Source of the DNA: Acanthaster planci
Taxonomy: Eukaryota; Echinodermata; Asteroidea; Valvatida; Acanthasteridae
Assembly: GCF_001949145.1 (NCBI RefSeq)
Contig: NW_019091507.1
Coordinates: 312,039 to 376,038 of the forward strand
Reading direction: 5' to 3'
DNA length: 64,000 nt
This document shows, piece after piece, positions 27,001-38,000 of this stretch. The position numbers were made by a program, and so were the translations under genes. Numbering within the stretch: the first letter of the stretch is position 1; every line of letters begins with the position of its first letter. The notes beneath the pieces were generated by a model. The model ran no database searches. It was given only the letters and a program-made list of their open reading frames with translations, and was not told the DNA's origin.

Positions 27001-29579
27001 AAAAATCAAACCAAAACAACAACAAAATCATGGCTGAGTATTCAGGGAGAAACGAAGGGGTACTTACAGTATGACGTCTTTTAACTTACTACAGATAAAC
27101 AGCAGTTTTCAGTAGTTGTATTCCGCATGGTGAGAACAAAGCACCAACAAACAGACCAAGCTCTGACACAACGAAACTGCGCACGATGTTCAGACAGTTG
27201 ATGTGTATGTCAGGAGCACGATCTTCAATTCTACTCAAAACATTATTTATTTCTGGTAATGACATCAAGGATTCCTCAAAAGTGCCCCAGGAATTGTAGC
27301 TTGCAAGCCTGTAGAAGCTTGTAGAGAAGAGACAATGAGAAGCAGTTATAGTTTTAGAGGTGGGAGAAAAACCCCAGTCGAATAGGTCTATTCTGGGTAA
27401 AAACCCACGGAATGAACTGAAAACCCAATCCACATGTGGACTAAACCGGGAATCGAACCCGGACCGCAGAGGTGGAAGGCGAGGAAAGGACCACTACGCC
27501 AACCCGACTCCACGACTTTTCCACACCAACTATCTCAGAATGCTGTTAACTGTCCCGACAACAGAAGTTTGGTATCGAAATGATATTTTGAGCTTAACAC
27601 GCACAAAATGGTCTACACACTGCAGAGTTCACATCGCTACCTGCCAGCCCTTTCGTTGTACGAGAAACAAAAGCCGAGGAACAGATATGAGGTAGAACTA
27701 CCCAAAGCAACACTACCAAGGCGAGGACTGGTGACTTTGGAGGTCAAAGACGCTGTGGCTAATATGGCAGCTAAAGGTATCCACCTCATGACAACACCTA
27801 CAAAATATCGATAAAACACGGATGCTTCCGGAGGAGGTATGCACTATCCCCATTAGACCTGTAAACGGGGCCCTCTGTATCCCTCTTGATAGGCCTACTG
27901 TGAGGAGCATTAAAGAGCCCTGTTTCCAGGTCTATATCCCCATAATCACTGGTTCTTACCAAATGTGCGTTCTTTTAGCGTTGGTGTTAGTAAGTAAATG
28001 TTGGTGTTCAGTGAACCCGATCATCAATCTTACCGTAAACGATAAATGTCTTCTGCCTACCAAATAGACCTTACCTCCGACAGCCATCCCGGACTCACGC
28101 GACGCTGTAACTGCCCACTGAAATCCTCAAGCTTTTAAAACCTGAAAACCTTTGCTGTCGGCGCTGGGTATGAACAGACGGTTCCCTAGAAAAAATCACG
28201 CACTTACCAAATGGTCTGCAAACGGTGTACCTGACACACGGGCCAGTGTGTTCCAGCCGTCATGCTGAGGCGATCATATACATGTTTTATTCAAAATGGA
28301 CCATGTCTTTTTCATGATGTGACGAGACAAACAGTTTAAGGTTGGCCTCCATAAATGTGCACTTGCAACCAAGCATTTCGCTATATGCCAGGTCACACTG
28401 GTCCCAGTTTGCACTCCCCTATGAGCAAAACCTCGGTTGGTTTTTAAATTCAAGTATGCCGACTGCATGATTTTGTCTGTCACTTACCAGGAGTTGACAC
28501 TAAACGCCGCTCCCGTCCAGTAGCCATTTCCCATCGTGGGCTTCTTGCTCGTCAGCGAGAGATACTAGCCAAACAAGGCACCACGCCCCAAGACGCACGA
28601 AAACAAGGCACTGACCACTTGACTACCACCCTGGAATTAAAACAGCACATTCTTCAACTCCAGGTGTGTACACTGACCGGATTTGAACAAGTGAAGCGAT
28701 ACACTGTGAAGTGTAATAATGACGTTAAAAAGGAAGTTGTGAGGGAAGAGCATTTGGAATCAAAAGCGTGTTATACCGATGAACCTTTAATACGGAAGTG
28801 AATGCAGAAGTGGCATGCTTACATTGAAAATAAAAGGCTTGGCACCAACTTAAGAGTTTTAGATACTCGCCCATTGCATCCAATACATTTCAAAAGTATG
28901 AAACGCTAATAACTTAATGAGCCATTAACACTTTGATATAATCTGTTCTTTAGACGTCACGGTCATGCTTTTCCTGCAAGTGGCTGCTAAAACTATGGCT
29001 GGCCATCAATACAAAAGTAAAAGAATAATTCACAAAGTATTAAATATCCCACCTAGCTATCTGACCACAAGTAATAATATGCATACTAAATGAAAATACT
29101 TTTTAAAATTAATGGTTCAAATGCCCATTTTGAACGAATTTGAGGTAAAATTGAAAACCAACAAAAATGTGACATTTCTGCATACTTTTGCCGCCTAAGT
29201 TACAGGAAAAATGAGAGTGGTCTAGATACAACAAAGCACTCTCTCCCAGACTTTTACAAATTTTGGCAGTCAGATTATTAGCACAAGTGGCATTCCCTCA
29301 CCTTCCACCTGCCAAGCGGTGATACCTGTTATCATGAAACGATCCTATACAGACCAAAGGTAAATTTTTGTGTCGTCTAAGGCCAATCAGCTGTATCAGA
29401 ACACCGAGCAGAACAGCCTTCCCACGGTAGAACTTGAGGCAGACAACAGAAAGAACCTCCCGCCCTTGGACAACGAACGCCGGCGTATTATCATCCATGC
29501 CCAGGACCAACTGCGAGGCACGGTGCAACTATGGGATAAATACGCGGGCCTCCTCTCAGATGGGCGTAGTCCAGAATAA
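8817..29579 (+). CDS. Large coiled-coil protein of unknown family, 30-exon gene
   Basis: My model joins 30 exons in one open frame (about 1,328 residues): 8817-9020, 12133-12174, 12456-12509, 12925-13008, 13598-13618, 13920-13952, 14312-14367, 14614-14718, 15253-15308, 15551-15655, 16071-16143, 16842-16872, 17397-17501, 17766-17849, 18308-18613, 19090-19298, 19777-20215, 20889-21161, 21624-21680, 22088-22327, 22839-22979, 23411-23571, 24126-24193, 24599-24798, 25378-25497, 26125-26223, 26784-26882, 27626-27776, 28491-28663, 29382-29579. Every junction is GT-AG and the phases agree throughout, which is strong evidence for a real gene. Residues about 100-325 and 430-470 are rich in E, K, Q and L in coiled-coil fashion, and about 525-760 is basic and low complexity. 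I see no signal peptide or membrane segment. Least certain are the 21- and 33-nt exons, exon 23 and the donor at 22327. Function is unknown; a structural or ciliary protein is only a guess. Confidence 0.75.
9215..9425. repeat. Dispersed repeat, copy 1 (C/G-run type)
   Basis: Within intron 1. The order of elements is a GGGG/CCCC-rich start with TATATACCCCC, then GGGCTATTG, then ATCATTCCCCCACTTTT, then ATTGTGAAGAATTTT, then a CCAATGACTAAAA-like word. The same order occurs at about 43256-43425, so this is a dispersed repeat of unknown class. The long C run is likely to be assembly-sensitive. Confidence 0.65.
9452..9600. mobile_element. Palindromic CGGGCG MITE, copy 1
   Basis: A short foldback element of about 149 bp starts CGGGCGTTTC and ends GAATCGCCCG. 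Its centre carries the inverted pair TGTCGACCC / GGGTCGACA. It matches copies at 44662-44822 and 56242-56406. It has no coding capacity, lies in intron 1 of the coiled-coil gene and is flanked by TA on the left. Confidence 0.85.
9730..9892. repeat. Copy of the arm segment of the 44.5-46.1 kb inverted-repeat element
   Basis: This stretch shares long near-identical words with 44950-45107 and, inverted, with 45669-45830. They include GAATTTCCAGTGAA, CCAACCTCTTCACGAGAGTC, GGCGCTATTTCGGTCCGATT and a shared ending of the type GTGCAAYCCTARGGGTGA. It is a partial copy of the larger element and lies just downstream of MITE copy 1. Confidence 0.75.
10740..11510. repeat. Nested inverted-repeat (foldback) region in intron 1
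   Basis: At least two inverted pairs are visible. AGTGATCCCATCGCTGGTTC near 11246 is mirrored near 11411-11443, with matching continuations. A GAGTTCGGGYGGC segment near 10793 is mirrored near 11225. The word GGGCCAGTTTGTTTCAC at about 10751 also recurs inverted near 11335-11352, and a related GTTTGTTTCACAAGGAT word recurs inverted near 11460. No coding is evident. Confidence 0.7.
13598..13618 (+). CDS. Coiled-coil gene, 21-nt microexon
   Basis: This phase-0 exon of seven codons (LMNSMAE) lies between a polypyrimidine-rich acceptor (CTTGTTCTCAG) and the donor GTAAGA. Including it or skipping it leaves the frame intact, so it could be alternatively used. The short length makes the call less sure than that for the flanking exons. 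Confidence 0.55.
15551..15655 (+). CDS. Coiled-coil gene, exon 10
   Basis: The acceptor TTTGTTCGCAG and donor GTAATT bound a 105-nt exon that keeps phase 1 on both sides. It encodes a basic helical segment (about residues 219-254, with RKLAATRRTFGAHW and DEIVGLLRRIRSEG). A long minus-strand open frame (15299-15832) covers it but is only the antisense shadow of this exon and its flanks. Confidence 0.7.
18308..18613 (+). CDS. Coiled-coil gene, exon 15
   Basis: This is a phase-0 exon of 102 codons (about residues 352-453). Its middle is basic, with a single CRLC pair (VICRLCRRR). That is not enough for a zinc finger, because no second pair follows. It is followed by acidic and coiled-coil sequence (LQEENNWLTARVNQLEQRL). 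The donor GTCTGA is weak, but the next exon is in phase. Confidence 0.7.
19777..20215 (+). CDS. Coiled-coil gene, exon 17 (longest exon)
   Basis: This 439-nt exon (about residues 523-669) begins with a Ser/Thr/Lys/Gln-rich low-complexity stretch and then a short heptad-like segment in which GELVTLK and RELVTLK recur 14 residues apart. The end is Gly/Pro-rich. Two in-frame acceptors 12 nt apart (19777 and 19789) are possible; the first has the better pyrimidine tract. Confidence 0.72.
20889..21161 (+). CDS. Coiled-coil gene, exon 18 (charged linker)
   Basis: This phase-0 exon encodes 91 residues (about 670-760), opening IPSKTTTAQETPAKPK. It is dominated by K, E, D, Q and R and ends in the acidic segment KDLVQMEEYLTFDQ. 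It is probably a disordered linker. The donor is GTTGGG, which is weak but in phase with the next exon. Confidence 0.7.
21779..21922. repeat. Dispersed repeat pair A, copy 1
   Basis: Located in an intron of the coiled-coil gene. Words such as CAGTTGGCTTCAGGGCGT, CATCATTTATTAAATTATTT and GGAAGCCGAG occur in the same order at 54071-54208. The class is unknown and there are no coding features. Confidence 0.75.
24126..24193 (+). CDS. Coiled-coil gene, exon 23 (inferred from phase)
   Basis: The flanking exons need an exon entering in phase 2 and leaving in phase 1. This 68-nt segment, between the acceptor TTTTCATAAAAG and the donor GTAAGA, is the one I found that does this without a stop (containing SPIPSWNIHSKIPSPSY). 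It restores the frame of the whole model but has no homology support. Confidence 0.45.
24599..24798 (+). CDS. Coiled-coil gene, exon 24 with tandem NAG acceptors
   Basis: This exon encodes about 66 residues (DYIGPWSTFARDHIAMADEA, then a Gln/Arg-rich helix and ETFTRQ). The acceptor region reads AAGCAGCAG, so splicing could start at three points 3 nt apart, each keeping the frame and adding or dropping one residue. The donor is GTATAA. It looks among the more structured parts of the protein. Confidence 0.72.
27320..27513 (-). mobile_element. tRNA-derived SINE, copy 1
   Basis: Read on the minus strand, it starts GTGGAGTCGGGTTGGCGTAG, an A-box-like start, and carries a B box (GGTTCGATTCC), like the 5' half of a SINE. 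An unrelated tail follows with CCACATGTGGATTG and GGGGTTTTTCTCC and ends near TCTCATTGTCTC. A second copy with the same order lies at 46923-47117. It sits antisense in an intron of the coiled-coil gene. The pseudo-tRNA does not fold as a functional tRNA with an intact acceptor stem. Confidence 0.85.
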
Positions 29580-32500
29580 GTCTCTGAAAAAAGCGTTGGA
29601 ATTACTTGGCTACACGACCGGCAACGACGCATGTTAGTGGGAGATGAATAGCCCTATTAATTAATCAATATTGCCGGCCGTATGGCTATGTAATTCGAAC
29701 ATTGCCTACATAATTTGCAAGTTAATTTCGAATGTTCAGCATCCAGACCCTTCCTTTCTTCCCTTCGGGCAGTCAAGGGGGAATCAAACAGTTAGTTTAA
29801 GATCCATTTTAGCCCGTTTTATTAATATCCAGTATTTGTTTGTATCATTCATACTTTTAATGGCTCTTTATGCTGGACATTTGGAACCAGACACATCCTC
29901 TCAGTTTTAGACAATGTGTCATAAATTTTGTCTTGTTAGATTCATCTAGTATTTCTGTCAGACTAGTCTAAAACAAATGTACACAGCATAACACACCATG
30001 TATGACAATAACAGCGAATTCCTTTTTTTTACCCAAGTCGTAAACCTTTGATTCGAAGTAATTTTATTAAAAAGGTTTTCCCAAGTGCTTTAATTCTTTT
30101 AAGACAGTAAATATTTGCACCTATAGCTTATTTGATTGGCAAAATAATGGTCCCACAGCAGAACAATGACTGATTAAGAAAATTCACGTTGGACTCACAA
30201 TTATGTGATAAAGACTCGAAATATAAAAAATCTTATCAACCTTCCGAGGAAACACACGATTGAAAAGCAAACTGAATATAACCACCAAATAAGAATATCA
30301 TGTATGAAACTCTCACCTTTGGTACAAGGATAAACGTCGGCACTTCGGGAAATATGTAGACTTACCTTTATTACAGGAATTAAATATTGCTCATAGGAAC
30401 AACGCCGTTAATTATTTTAATACGGATGAACAAAACCTTCTCAATTTTTTTAATACTGATTTATTTACGATAATATATTGATTGTCATTTTAGTTTACTT
30501 TCATTTAAAGACCACATCAATAAAAGCAAAATAAATTGCACATTGGAAAACAATCGATTGTTGAAATGATATATAAAGTTTATCAGTGCTGAAACAGTAC
30601 AACGTACATCCGAATAAGTGAATTTGCCGAGGAAACGTTCCTTCAGAGTACTGTGATTTGCAAAGATAGTACAAAACTCCAAAGGAGGACTTGTTCTGAG
30701 TGATTTGATAATGAGACAAAACATGGAAAACTACATGCGTAAGTGAATTTAGGTAGGATATTTCCACAAATCAATCGATTTTTTCAGTCAAAATAATACA
30801 CGAAGAAAGTACACACATTTGTCATAGACGTGTTACACAATTTTCGAATAACCCAACAGGTTCCATCAATATGATCACCATGTTTCAATCAGTTTCCAAC
30901 GCTGCGGCTGGCTCGCTATAGCAAACCATTGAATCAGCCGTACTGAGGTAAAATCGAAACCTAAAGCAATTCAAAGAGGCTTATGCCTCAGAGCGGGCTT
31001 TTAACTAGCAATTAGGCAACATAACTGCGCAAAGACTTTCCAACAGATGGCCCACCAAGTACAACAGGTGGTCTGCACGTGCACTGTACGGATAATTCCA
31101 ACCATTCAAATGGCGATCGGGATGCTGCTGATGAGAACTGTGCTGGATATCTGTCCAATTAACCTGAAGGAGCTTCCAAAATTCGATCTCAACATGCAAA
31201 GCCACCAGCATCCAGGAAGTTCATCCACAGCTACAAGTATTATTTTTGCCCTGTCCCATCACCCAGCAATCGATTATTATTGTGTCCCCTTCCGGGCCTT
31301 CACCCACCTAATTAATCACCAGGAAATCATCAATTAAGCTGTAACAATTCTCCCCAACTACATGCATAAGTACTTTACTGTACATGTAATTTTACTTTAT
31401 CCATTCCATCACGTAGCACATACAACTCAGAAATGTCGATGTACATAAAACGGTTGCAATCGTATTCCGTCTGTGATAATGTTTAAGAGGAAACAAATAC
31501 TACGAGACGCAGGGAAACCACAAAAACAAGCTTGTTGAGTGAGTATATCGTTATCAAGACCATCTCCTGCGAAGGTGGAATCCTTGCCCTCATCAAACTG
31601 GTCCAAACACATCCTGAGCAGGCCCACTGTTCGAAAAAAGGCTGGCTTGAATTAAGATCCGTTTGTTTGGTTTATAGGGCACAAATGTTTCTCCATATAT
31701 TTCATTTGAAGACTTAATGTCGCTTATCCAACCAATTGGACATTTCCCTCAATTTATACCTCCCTCCCTCTATCAAGACACTGTAAAGGTACAGTGTTCT
31801 AGTAAAAAAAGAAGGAAAAGAGTGATAATTAATTGCAGACAAAGAAAACTGAGAAAGGAAATCATAAGGTTTGAACATTCATCGTGTGACCCACAGAATC
31901 TGATTATCAGGAAACAAACGCGAGCAAGAACTCCTCATCAGTATGACTCTGCAAAAAGGAGATTTAGAGGTGAGGTCCCGAGGATGTGGTGGTATACACC
32001 AATACTCAGTTCTCCCCCAGACCTCCAATCCCGGCCAAAATGGTTGGGACACGTCACAAGGCTACTCTCACAGCTCCCCCGGCCAAACGACATTATCTTG
32101 AGCGAGCAGGAGCACAGACCACACAGTCACTAATAACACTAACGGGGACGGGAACCACTGAGATTTGTGCTCGATTGCTAGTCAGAACAAATGAAAGCAC
32201 AAAACAAGCCCTCTATTAAGAGGGGTATTCTGTCCTCAAAACCTGCCCCAAGTTTGCAACTTCATGTGTGCACACCTATACAGAAGGCAACCAGCTACAA
32301 TGAGGCGAACAATTCGACAGCAATGTGTTCACAGATCGCGGCCATTCCCTCTTTACAGTGTACCCTCAGCTCACGCATGACTGCTGCCAAAGCCATGTTT
32401 CAATGAGTGAAATTGCTGCCCAGAGATAAGTTGCAAATGAATGGAAATTTACATGTTAGGTGTGCGGTTGACTGTGCTGTCCAAATGTACATTGATGTAT

Positions 32501-33110
32501 ATATGATTTCCAGGACAACATCCCTATTCCTTCTGAAGGCAGAAACTTGTGGTGAAGATGCAACACGCGATCTATCTCGAGCTCTCGCTGAAAGTGGGTT
32601 GAACATCTTGACAGTAAGGCCAATGCCATCCTAAATTGGGTCAAGGACCATCCCTCGATCTAATCTGACGCTTGATATGAAGGCTACGAGCTTGAGGCTA
32701 CGTACCTTTCGAGGAGTGACTCACTGGAAGGAACTGCTAGATGGCAGAGTTGAAAGCATGGGCTCATTATCAGCAACACAACTGTCGAATATAAATACAT
32801 GTATTTCGAATATCATCACTATACACGTGCCAATATCTACGACCCCGCCAGCGTCTACTACTACACCAGTAGCCCCTTTCACAGAAATGCCTAAGCGCTG
32901 GTACAAGTGCACGATCATTGTTCTGCCTATGAAAGTAAAGCAGGTACAGGTCTAGAACAAATTATTACAATACTACAGGTGGTGTACAAACGGCAACTGT
33001 GTTCTAATACCACCAAAGAACGAGAGCTTGTATTGTGTCCGGATACAAAGCTGCTGAACTGAAGCAGCTGCAGCTGCAGCTGAAACTAGTTAGCTATCAG
33101 CGTTTGAAGC
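29580..33110. other. Intergenic; only weak exon candidates
   Basis: It follows the stop codon of the coiled-coil gene. Several stretches with mixed composition (31040-31230, 31540-31630, 31890-32130, 32830-32940) contain moderately long open frames on both strands, but none gives a recognisable protein or a consistent exon chain. They may be UTR, noncoding RNA or an unrecognised gene. Confidence 0.4.
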
Positions 33111-33111
33111 A

Positions 33112-33296
33112 AGCTATGGGACGGAGAGAACCCCCTTTGTGTTGGTCACAGTTTTACCGGAGTCTCAGGAATTCAGACATCTAGGGGGATGTGTTAGGTA
33201 ACAGTAGTCCAGAGTACCTATAGGGTTTGGACATGTATGGGGTACCCCTCCGTCCCATATCTTGCCAGGTATAGGGCTGCAAACTCAAGGAAGCAA
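33112..33296. repeat. Dispersed repeat pair B, copy 1
   Basis: Shared ordered words with 54703-54896 include GACGGAGAGA, TTTGTGTTGGTCA, GGGGATGTGTTA and GGGGTACCC, spaced alike over about 185 bp. The class is unknown, and no long ORF or terminal repeat is visible. Confidence 0.7.
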
Positions 33297-33299
33297 GTT

Positions 33300-34935
33300 C
33301 AGAGACCCCAATTTACCAAAACATAATGGTAAATTTAATTCATATCCTCAGTTGTGGGAAAACTTATGAACCAGTATAGGTAAAAACATACTATGACATA
33401 ATGTAATTACACATAGCATCTTACGCCGATTTTCTATAACGACAATCAATACTGTTGGCATTCTGTTCTTGAAAAAAGAAGATATAATATGCAATTTATG
33501 GCCCAGTACCGACTATATTGTAAACAAAGGAAAACGTCACATCACTGCATCATGGCAAGAATGTATTATTCACACTCTTAGTAAAATATCTATACTTAAA
33601 AGTTCCTGACACCATCAAAATATATAAAAATTTAACATTAAATCATTATTTCAGATATAGAGAAAATCAATTGTTATTCGAATATTATAATTTATTTCAC
33701 CACAATGCTAAAATTCATATCACTTAGCCATAACCCAATACTACATATCTGAAATACTTGCCTTACAAATGTATTTGCGGATCCGAGTATCCAAGGTTTA
33801 CATTAAAAGCTAAACTTGGCAACTTACTTTAATTCACGTACACTCATACCTGAACTGCATAGCACAAGATAATAAGTCTGCATGTGTTCGATGGTACAGC
33901 GGCAGGAAAGAGTGCATCCCAAACCAAACTGATATAACAGTTTCACATAGAATCGAAAATTACACAAATGCATGATTTAATTCAAAGTCTAATGTGTAGC
34001 AAATCAAACGTTACAGGTACACAGAATCTTTTCCCAAAAGTAAGAAATCACTGGCTTTTAATCATATTTAATCCAGAAATACCAGCACCAATCATCACCT
34101 CCTTTCCAAATATATCAACTTCTTTCCTCTCTCTTTTTTAGGCAGCTTAACATTTTTACATTATTTGTGAATGCCCACTTGAACAACTTCAGCAATTTTA
34201 TCAATGCTCAAAATTCATTTTCTGACACTGTGTGTCTATGAGTTGTATACAGGATAACAATACCTACACCAAATTCAAACATTACTATAATTAATGTGTC
34301 AACAACAGCATTATTTTTCTCAATTTTGATGTTTTTAGAGGTCCAAGGCCACATGGCCACTACCCACATCACACGAATTATTCAGGACTGTACTGCTCCC
34401 TTGCAAATGCCAGGAGCAGATAAAATATAACAGGCAGCACATATTATTTAAAAGCAAAGGCCAGTTCATACTTCAGGTGAATGCGTAAGCAACGTGAATT
34501 TGACATCACAATCTGCACTGAAATTCCACCCGAGTTGAAGTCTGTTCGACTTTTACGAATTTGCAATGCAACCATTTAGTCTGATGTCACAAATTTGTGT
34601 TTGCGTTTGCTTTTGCGCCAAGTATGAGCCGGCCATTAGCTGATTAGGCTGTGAACAAAAAATATAAAAGCAGCAATCGTAGGTCTACGGCTAATGCTAC
34701 GTGTATAACATAATGCAGAAGAGTAGCAGATGACTGGCAAGTACACTGCAGAACGCAAAGCAGAAAAGCAAACCAAAAGCAGCAATACACACTATGTAGG
34801 CCCCTATAGGAAAGCTAACAAATGACAGGCCCTCGTCTGTCTGACAACAGGTCCCAGGAAGGCAACATAATATAACTGCTAGAGGGAAATGTGCTTGTAA
34901 TGATAGGGGGGCAGTTCCAGAAATCAGGCGTCCAT
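33300..34935. other. AT-rich intergenic / possible 3'UTR of amine oxidase gene
   Basis: Lies immediately downstream (minus strand) of the amine oxidase stop codon. No exon is recognised. Part of it is presumably the 3'UTR of that gene, but no single poly(A) signal stands out. Confidence 0.45.
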
Positions 34936-35076
34936 TTACTGATGTGAAGGCTTGGTACTGAGCTGGTGGAACTGAATGAGACGTTGTGCTTGTTGTTGGC
35001 CTGTAATCATTGCAGCATGGACAGTTGAGTTGTACTCCTTGTGGCAACCCTCACCGGCAAACAGCAACACTGGGTA
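34936..35076 (-). CDS. Amine oxidase terminal exon
   Basis: The acceptor TCTTCAG is followed by [10 protein letters not shown] and [17 protein letters not shown], the signature C-terminal FAD-contacting segment of the family. It ends KPSHQ and a stop. It is 1.8 kb from exon 5 and could be missed by automated models. Confidence 0.92.
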   Translation of the reverse strand, partial: YPVLLFAGEGCHKEYNSTVHAAMITGQQQAQRLIQFHQLSTKPSHQ

Positions 35077-38000
35077 CTGAAGACCAGAGGCACAGGAAAA
35101 TAAAACGTCAGTTTTCACTGAGCACACAATCCATTCCGAGCAGAACAAAAGAGGGCTTTTATTTTTTTACTCACCACATAGGTGGGCCAAGAGGCTTGCA
35201 AGTACATACTCATTTGACGGGGTGCACTTCAGCTCGGGGCGGATAAGAATCAGGCCTGTGGTCAGGTACTTTAAAACCTCCGGCCCCAAGACTCTAGATT
35301 GTGCCACAAGTTGAACATCGACAAATATACACGGCATTGCCGTTGTCACAGTTCATTTCACGAGCTTTCACTTGTCTTATTAAGACTGAATGACTTGTGA
35401 CAGACCTGCAGGCACTTGTGTTGGACACGGCTATAGTACACCTGTACAGTGCTCAGAGGAAATTGTACCTGTACATGTGTACAAATACATATGTACATTC
35501 CAAGGCTTGTTTGGCCCGCGGCGACTGGCTGCGGGGCAAACGTGTGAGCATGGCAGCCCCACACAAATCTTACCCTGGGAACACATTAAACAACACTGCA
35601 AATATCCATTCTGGAAAAAGTTGTCCCTCTCAGTCAAAAAATCAGTCGAGCAACTGATTTTTATCATTTCGAGTTCACTTCCCAGTCTGGGTACTGTAAA
35701 GCCAAATGACTGGCTGTAAATGTTAATACAACTTGATGTACATGTAGCTGTGATAAGCAATCTGTCTGTGTCAGTTGTCTGCCTTTGTCTGTTGGTGGAC
35801 TTTGACTTGTCACGGTACCATGTACCAACCAGAATAACAAGGGTCAGGTTGGAGGAGAACAAACAACCACAAGACTGCCAGAGGTTTTGACGGCCCCGCA
35901 GCAGTGTACGGTCTACGGTACACTTTTGTTGTGTTTGCCTGAAGGCACCCAGCCCTTAAAATGCCCATTTCTTCTGTTCCACATTAACTTTTAAACCTCA
36001 AAACACCTTCGTGAGATTCTCTAGACACAAAAAAGGATTTTCTGAAAAATCCCAAAACAAGGACAAAATTCAGAAGAAGAAATCCTGAAATCAGGAAAAT
36101 CTTGACAAATCTGACTGGTGGAATTTATGATCCTACTGTTTCTTCCTAGCCTGTTCCAGTGTTGCAGTCAAGATCAATTAAGACCTTCACAAGACCACAC
36201 AAGACCAACACATCCAAGACCTCCAGTCTGGATTCCAGTCACAAGCTACATTGTATTCAAATGATGAACTGCAACAAAAGAATTCCTTTGTCATTGTTCA
36301 CAATGTTGCTTGTGCATGGTCTTGTGATGGTCTCGACTTCAACACTGGCCTGTTCATAAAGTGTAGTCATGGGAAACGGAATGGAACTTTTGACTCTCAG
36401 TGACTATAGAATTTCCCTGTACATGTATATGTGCTTTACTGGTTGGGTGCTTGGTTTGGAGTGATGGTATCACTTGCAAGTGCTACATACAGTGTGGGAT
36501 AGACACATAATAGACTAGTACATGTACATGTACCATGACCCACTAGCACTTACAGGTATGGGGCAATTAACAGTGTAGCCAACTTTTAAAATGTTAGAAA
36601 CATGTAAGTAACTGTCATCCTGACTTACCTGTACATGGAAGAAAGTCAGGTTTATGAGCAGCAATTATTTTTCATACACGTACATGCAGCATCATATTAC
36701 AGTATTTCAGCAAGTACATGTAAACACACAGGTGTCATGCATTTGTATGCCGTTGTATGTACATGCATGCACGTACAAGAATGTCTAAAAGGCCGAGTCC
36801 AGTCCCTCTCTCTGGTTTGGCTTTGTGTTCAAAGATACATTAAGACCACAAAGGGTGGGAGGGGAGGGGGGAAGAGATATGTCACCTGTGCCATGCCGGC
36901 ATCTCCAGCCTGACTGCCCTGCCAAACTGGAGAAGAGAGCACATCAAACTCCTCTCCCGTCCCATGCATCGGAAGGGTCGAAGTGTACGACCCTCTGATG
37001 TACGGATTTTCGTGCCAGCGGGACACCATCACTTTAGTTGGCGCGGGAATTTCCGTCGGCAGGAACTTGTTCAAGATGTCAGTGCACATCTGTGGAATGC
37101 AAGATGCCTTTGACCAATCAGTATATAGTTCACAGAAACCCAGCCAATAAACCGGTACATGTACTAGATGTACAGAGATGAGGCAAATAATGACCCACTT
37201 GGGTATTCTTACACCTCATGCCTAAAATGAAGTGTGTTTGAGGTCTTTCTGAGGCGTATGCAAGGTCTGCCTATCACCGTAGCCTGTGTGTATGCGGACT
37301 CACACGAGTGCTTTGTTCCTGAATGACCTGGCAAGTTTGAATTGAAATGCCGAACTGGCTCATTCTGATGTAAATGCATACGATAACTCAGTGACTTCTA
37401 CATACATGTTCTTACACATGTAAATTGCTACTACACATACATATAACTGTGTAGGGTAACGTACAGTTCAGGAATGGATTTTCCAATTCATTTAATGCAT
37501 TATTAGATAGGGCTTAACCAATTCGAATAATTCACTAGTTGAATTTTCGACGTTCAATTTGCTTGAACATATGAGTATTCGGTCGAACCAACTGGCAGAT
37601 TGTTGATGAACAAACATACAATATCAGTTGCAATAACACACACAATGTACATTATAATCAATTTAATAGCCTACATGTACATCTGAGATCCTCAGCCAAG
37701 ATTTAAGAGACAAACAATACTTTTTGCCCTGTTGAAAATTTCTGTTCCTTTTACATTGTTTAATGAATAATTTACTTTTTGAATTTTTGTAAGATTTCTA
37801 TCACTTATTCATTTGAATCTGCTTGAACAAAACCTCCATAGTGTAATTTTTCTCATATAAAACAAAGAAAATTACCCATTCCTTTTCATGAATTTTGCAT
37901 TTGAATTAGGAAAATAATATTAGAATATTTGAATCAATTGAATATTTGGATTTTTGGATATTCCGCACAGCCCTACATGTAATATTACATGACATTAGGT

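Noticed and set aside
27440-27513. tRNA gene on the minus strand
   Set aside because: Only the A-box and B-box regions are tRNA-like. A SINE tail follows and a second copy has the same tail, so it is a SINE head rather than a tRNA gene.
31717-32133. A 138-codon plus-strand ORF
   Set aside because: Composition changes along it, it has no recognisable motif, and a second frame is equally open across part of it.
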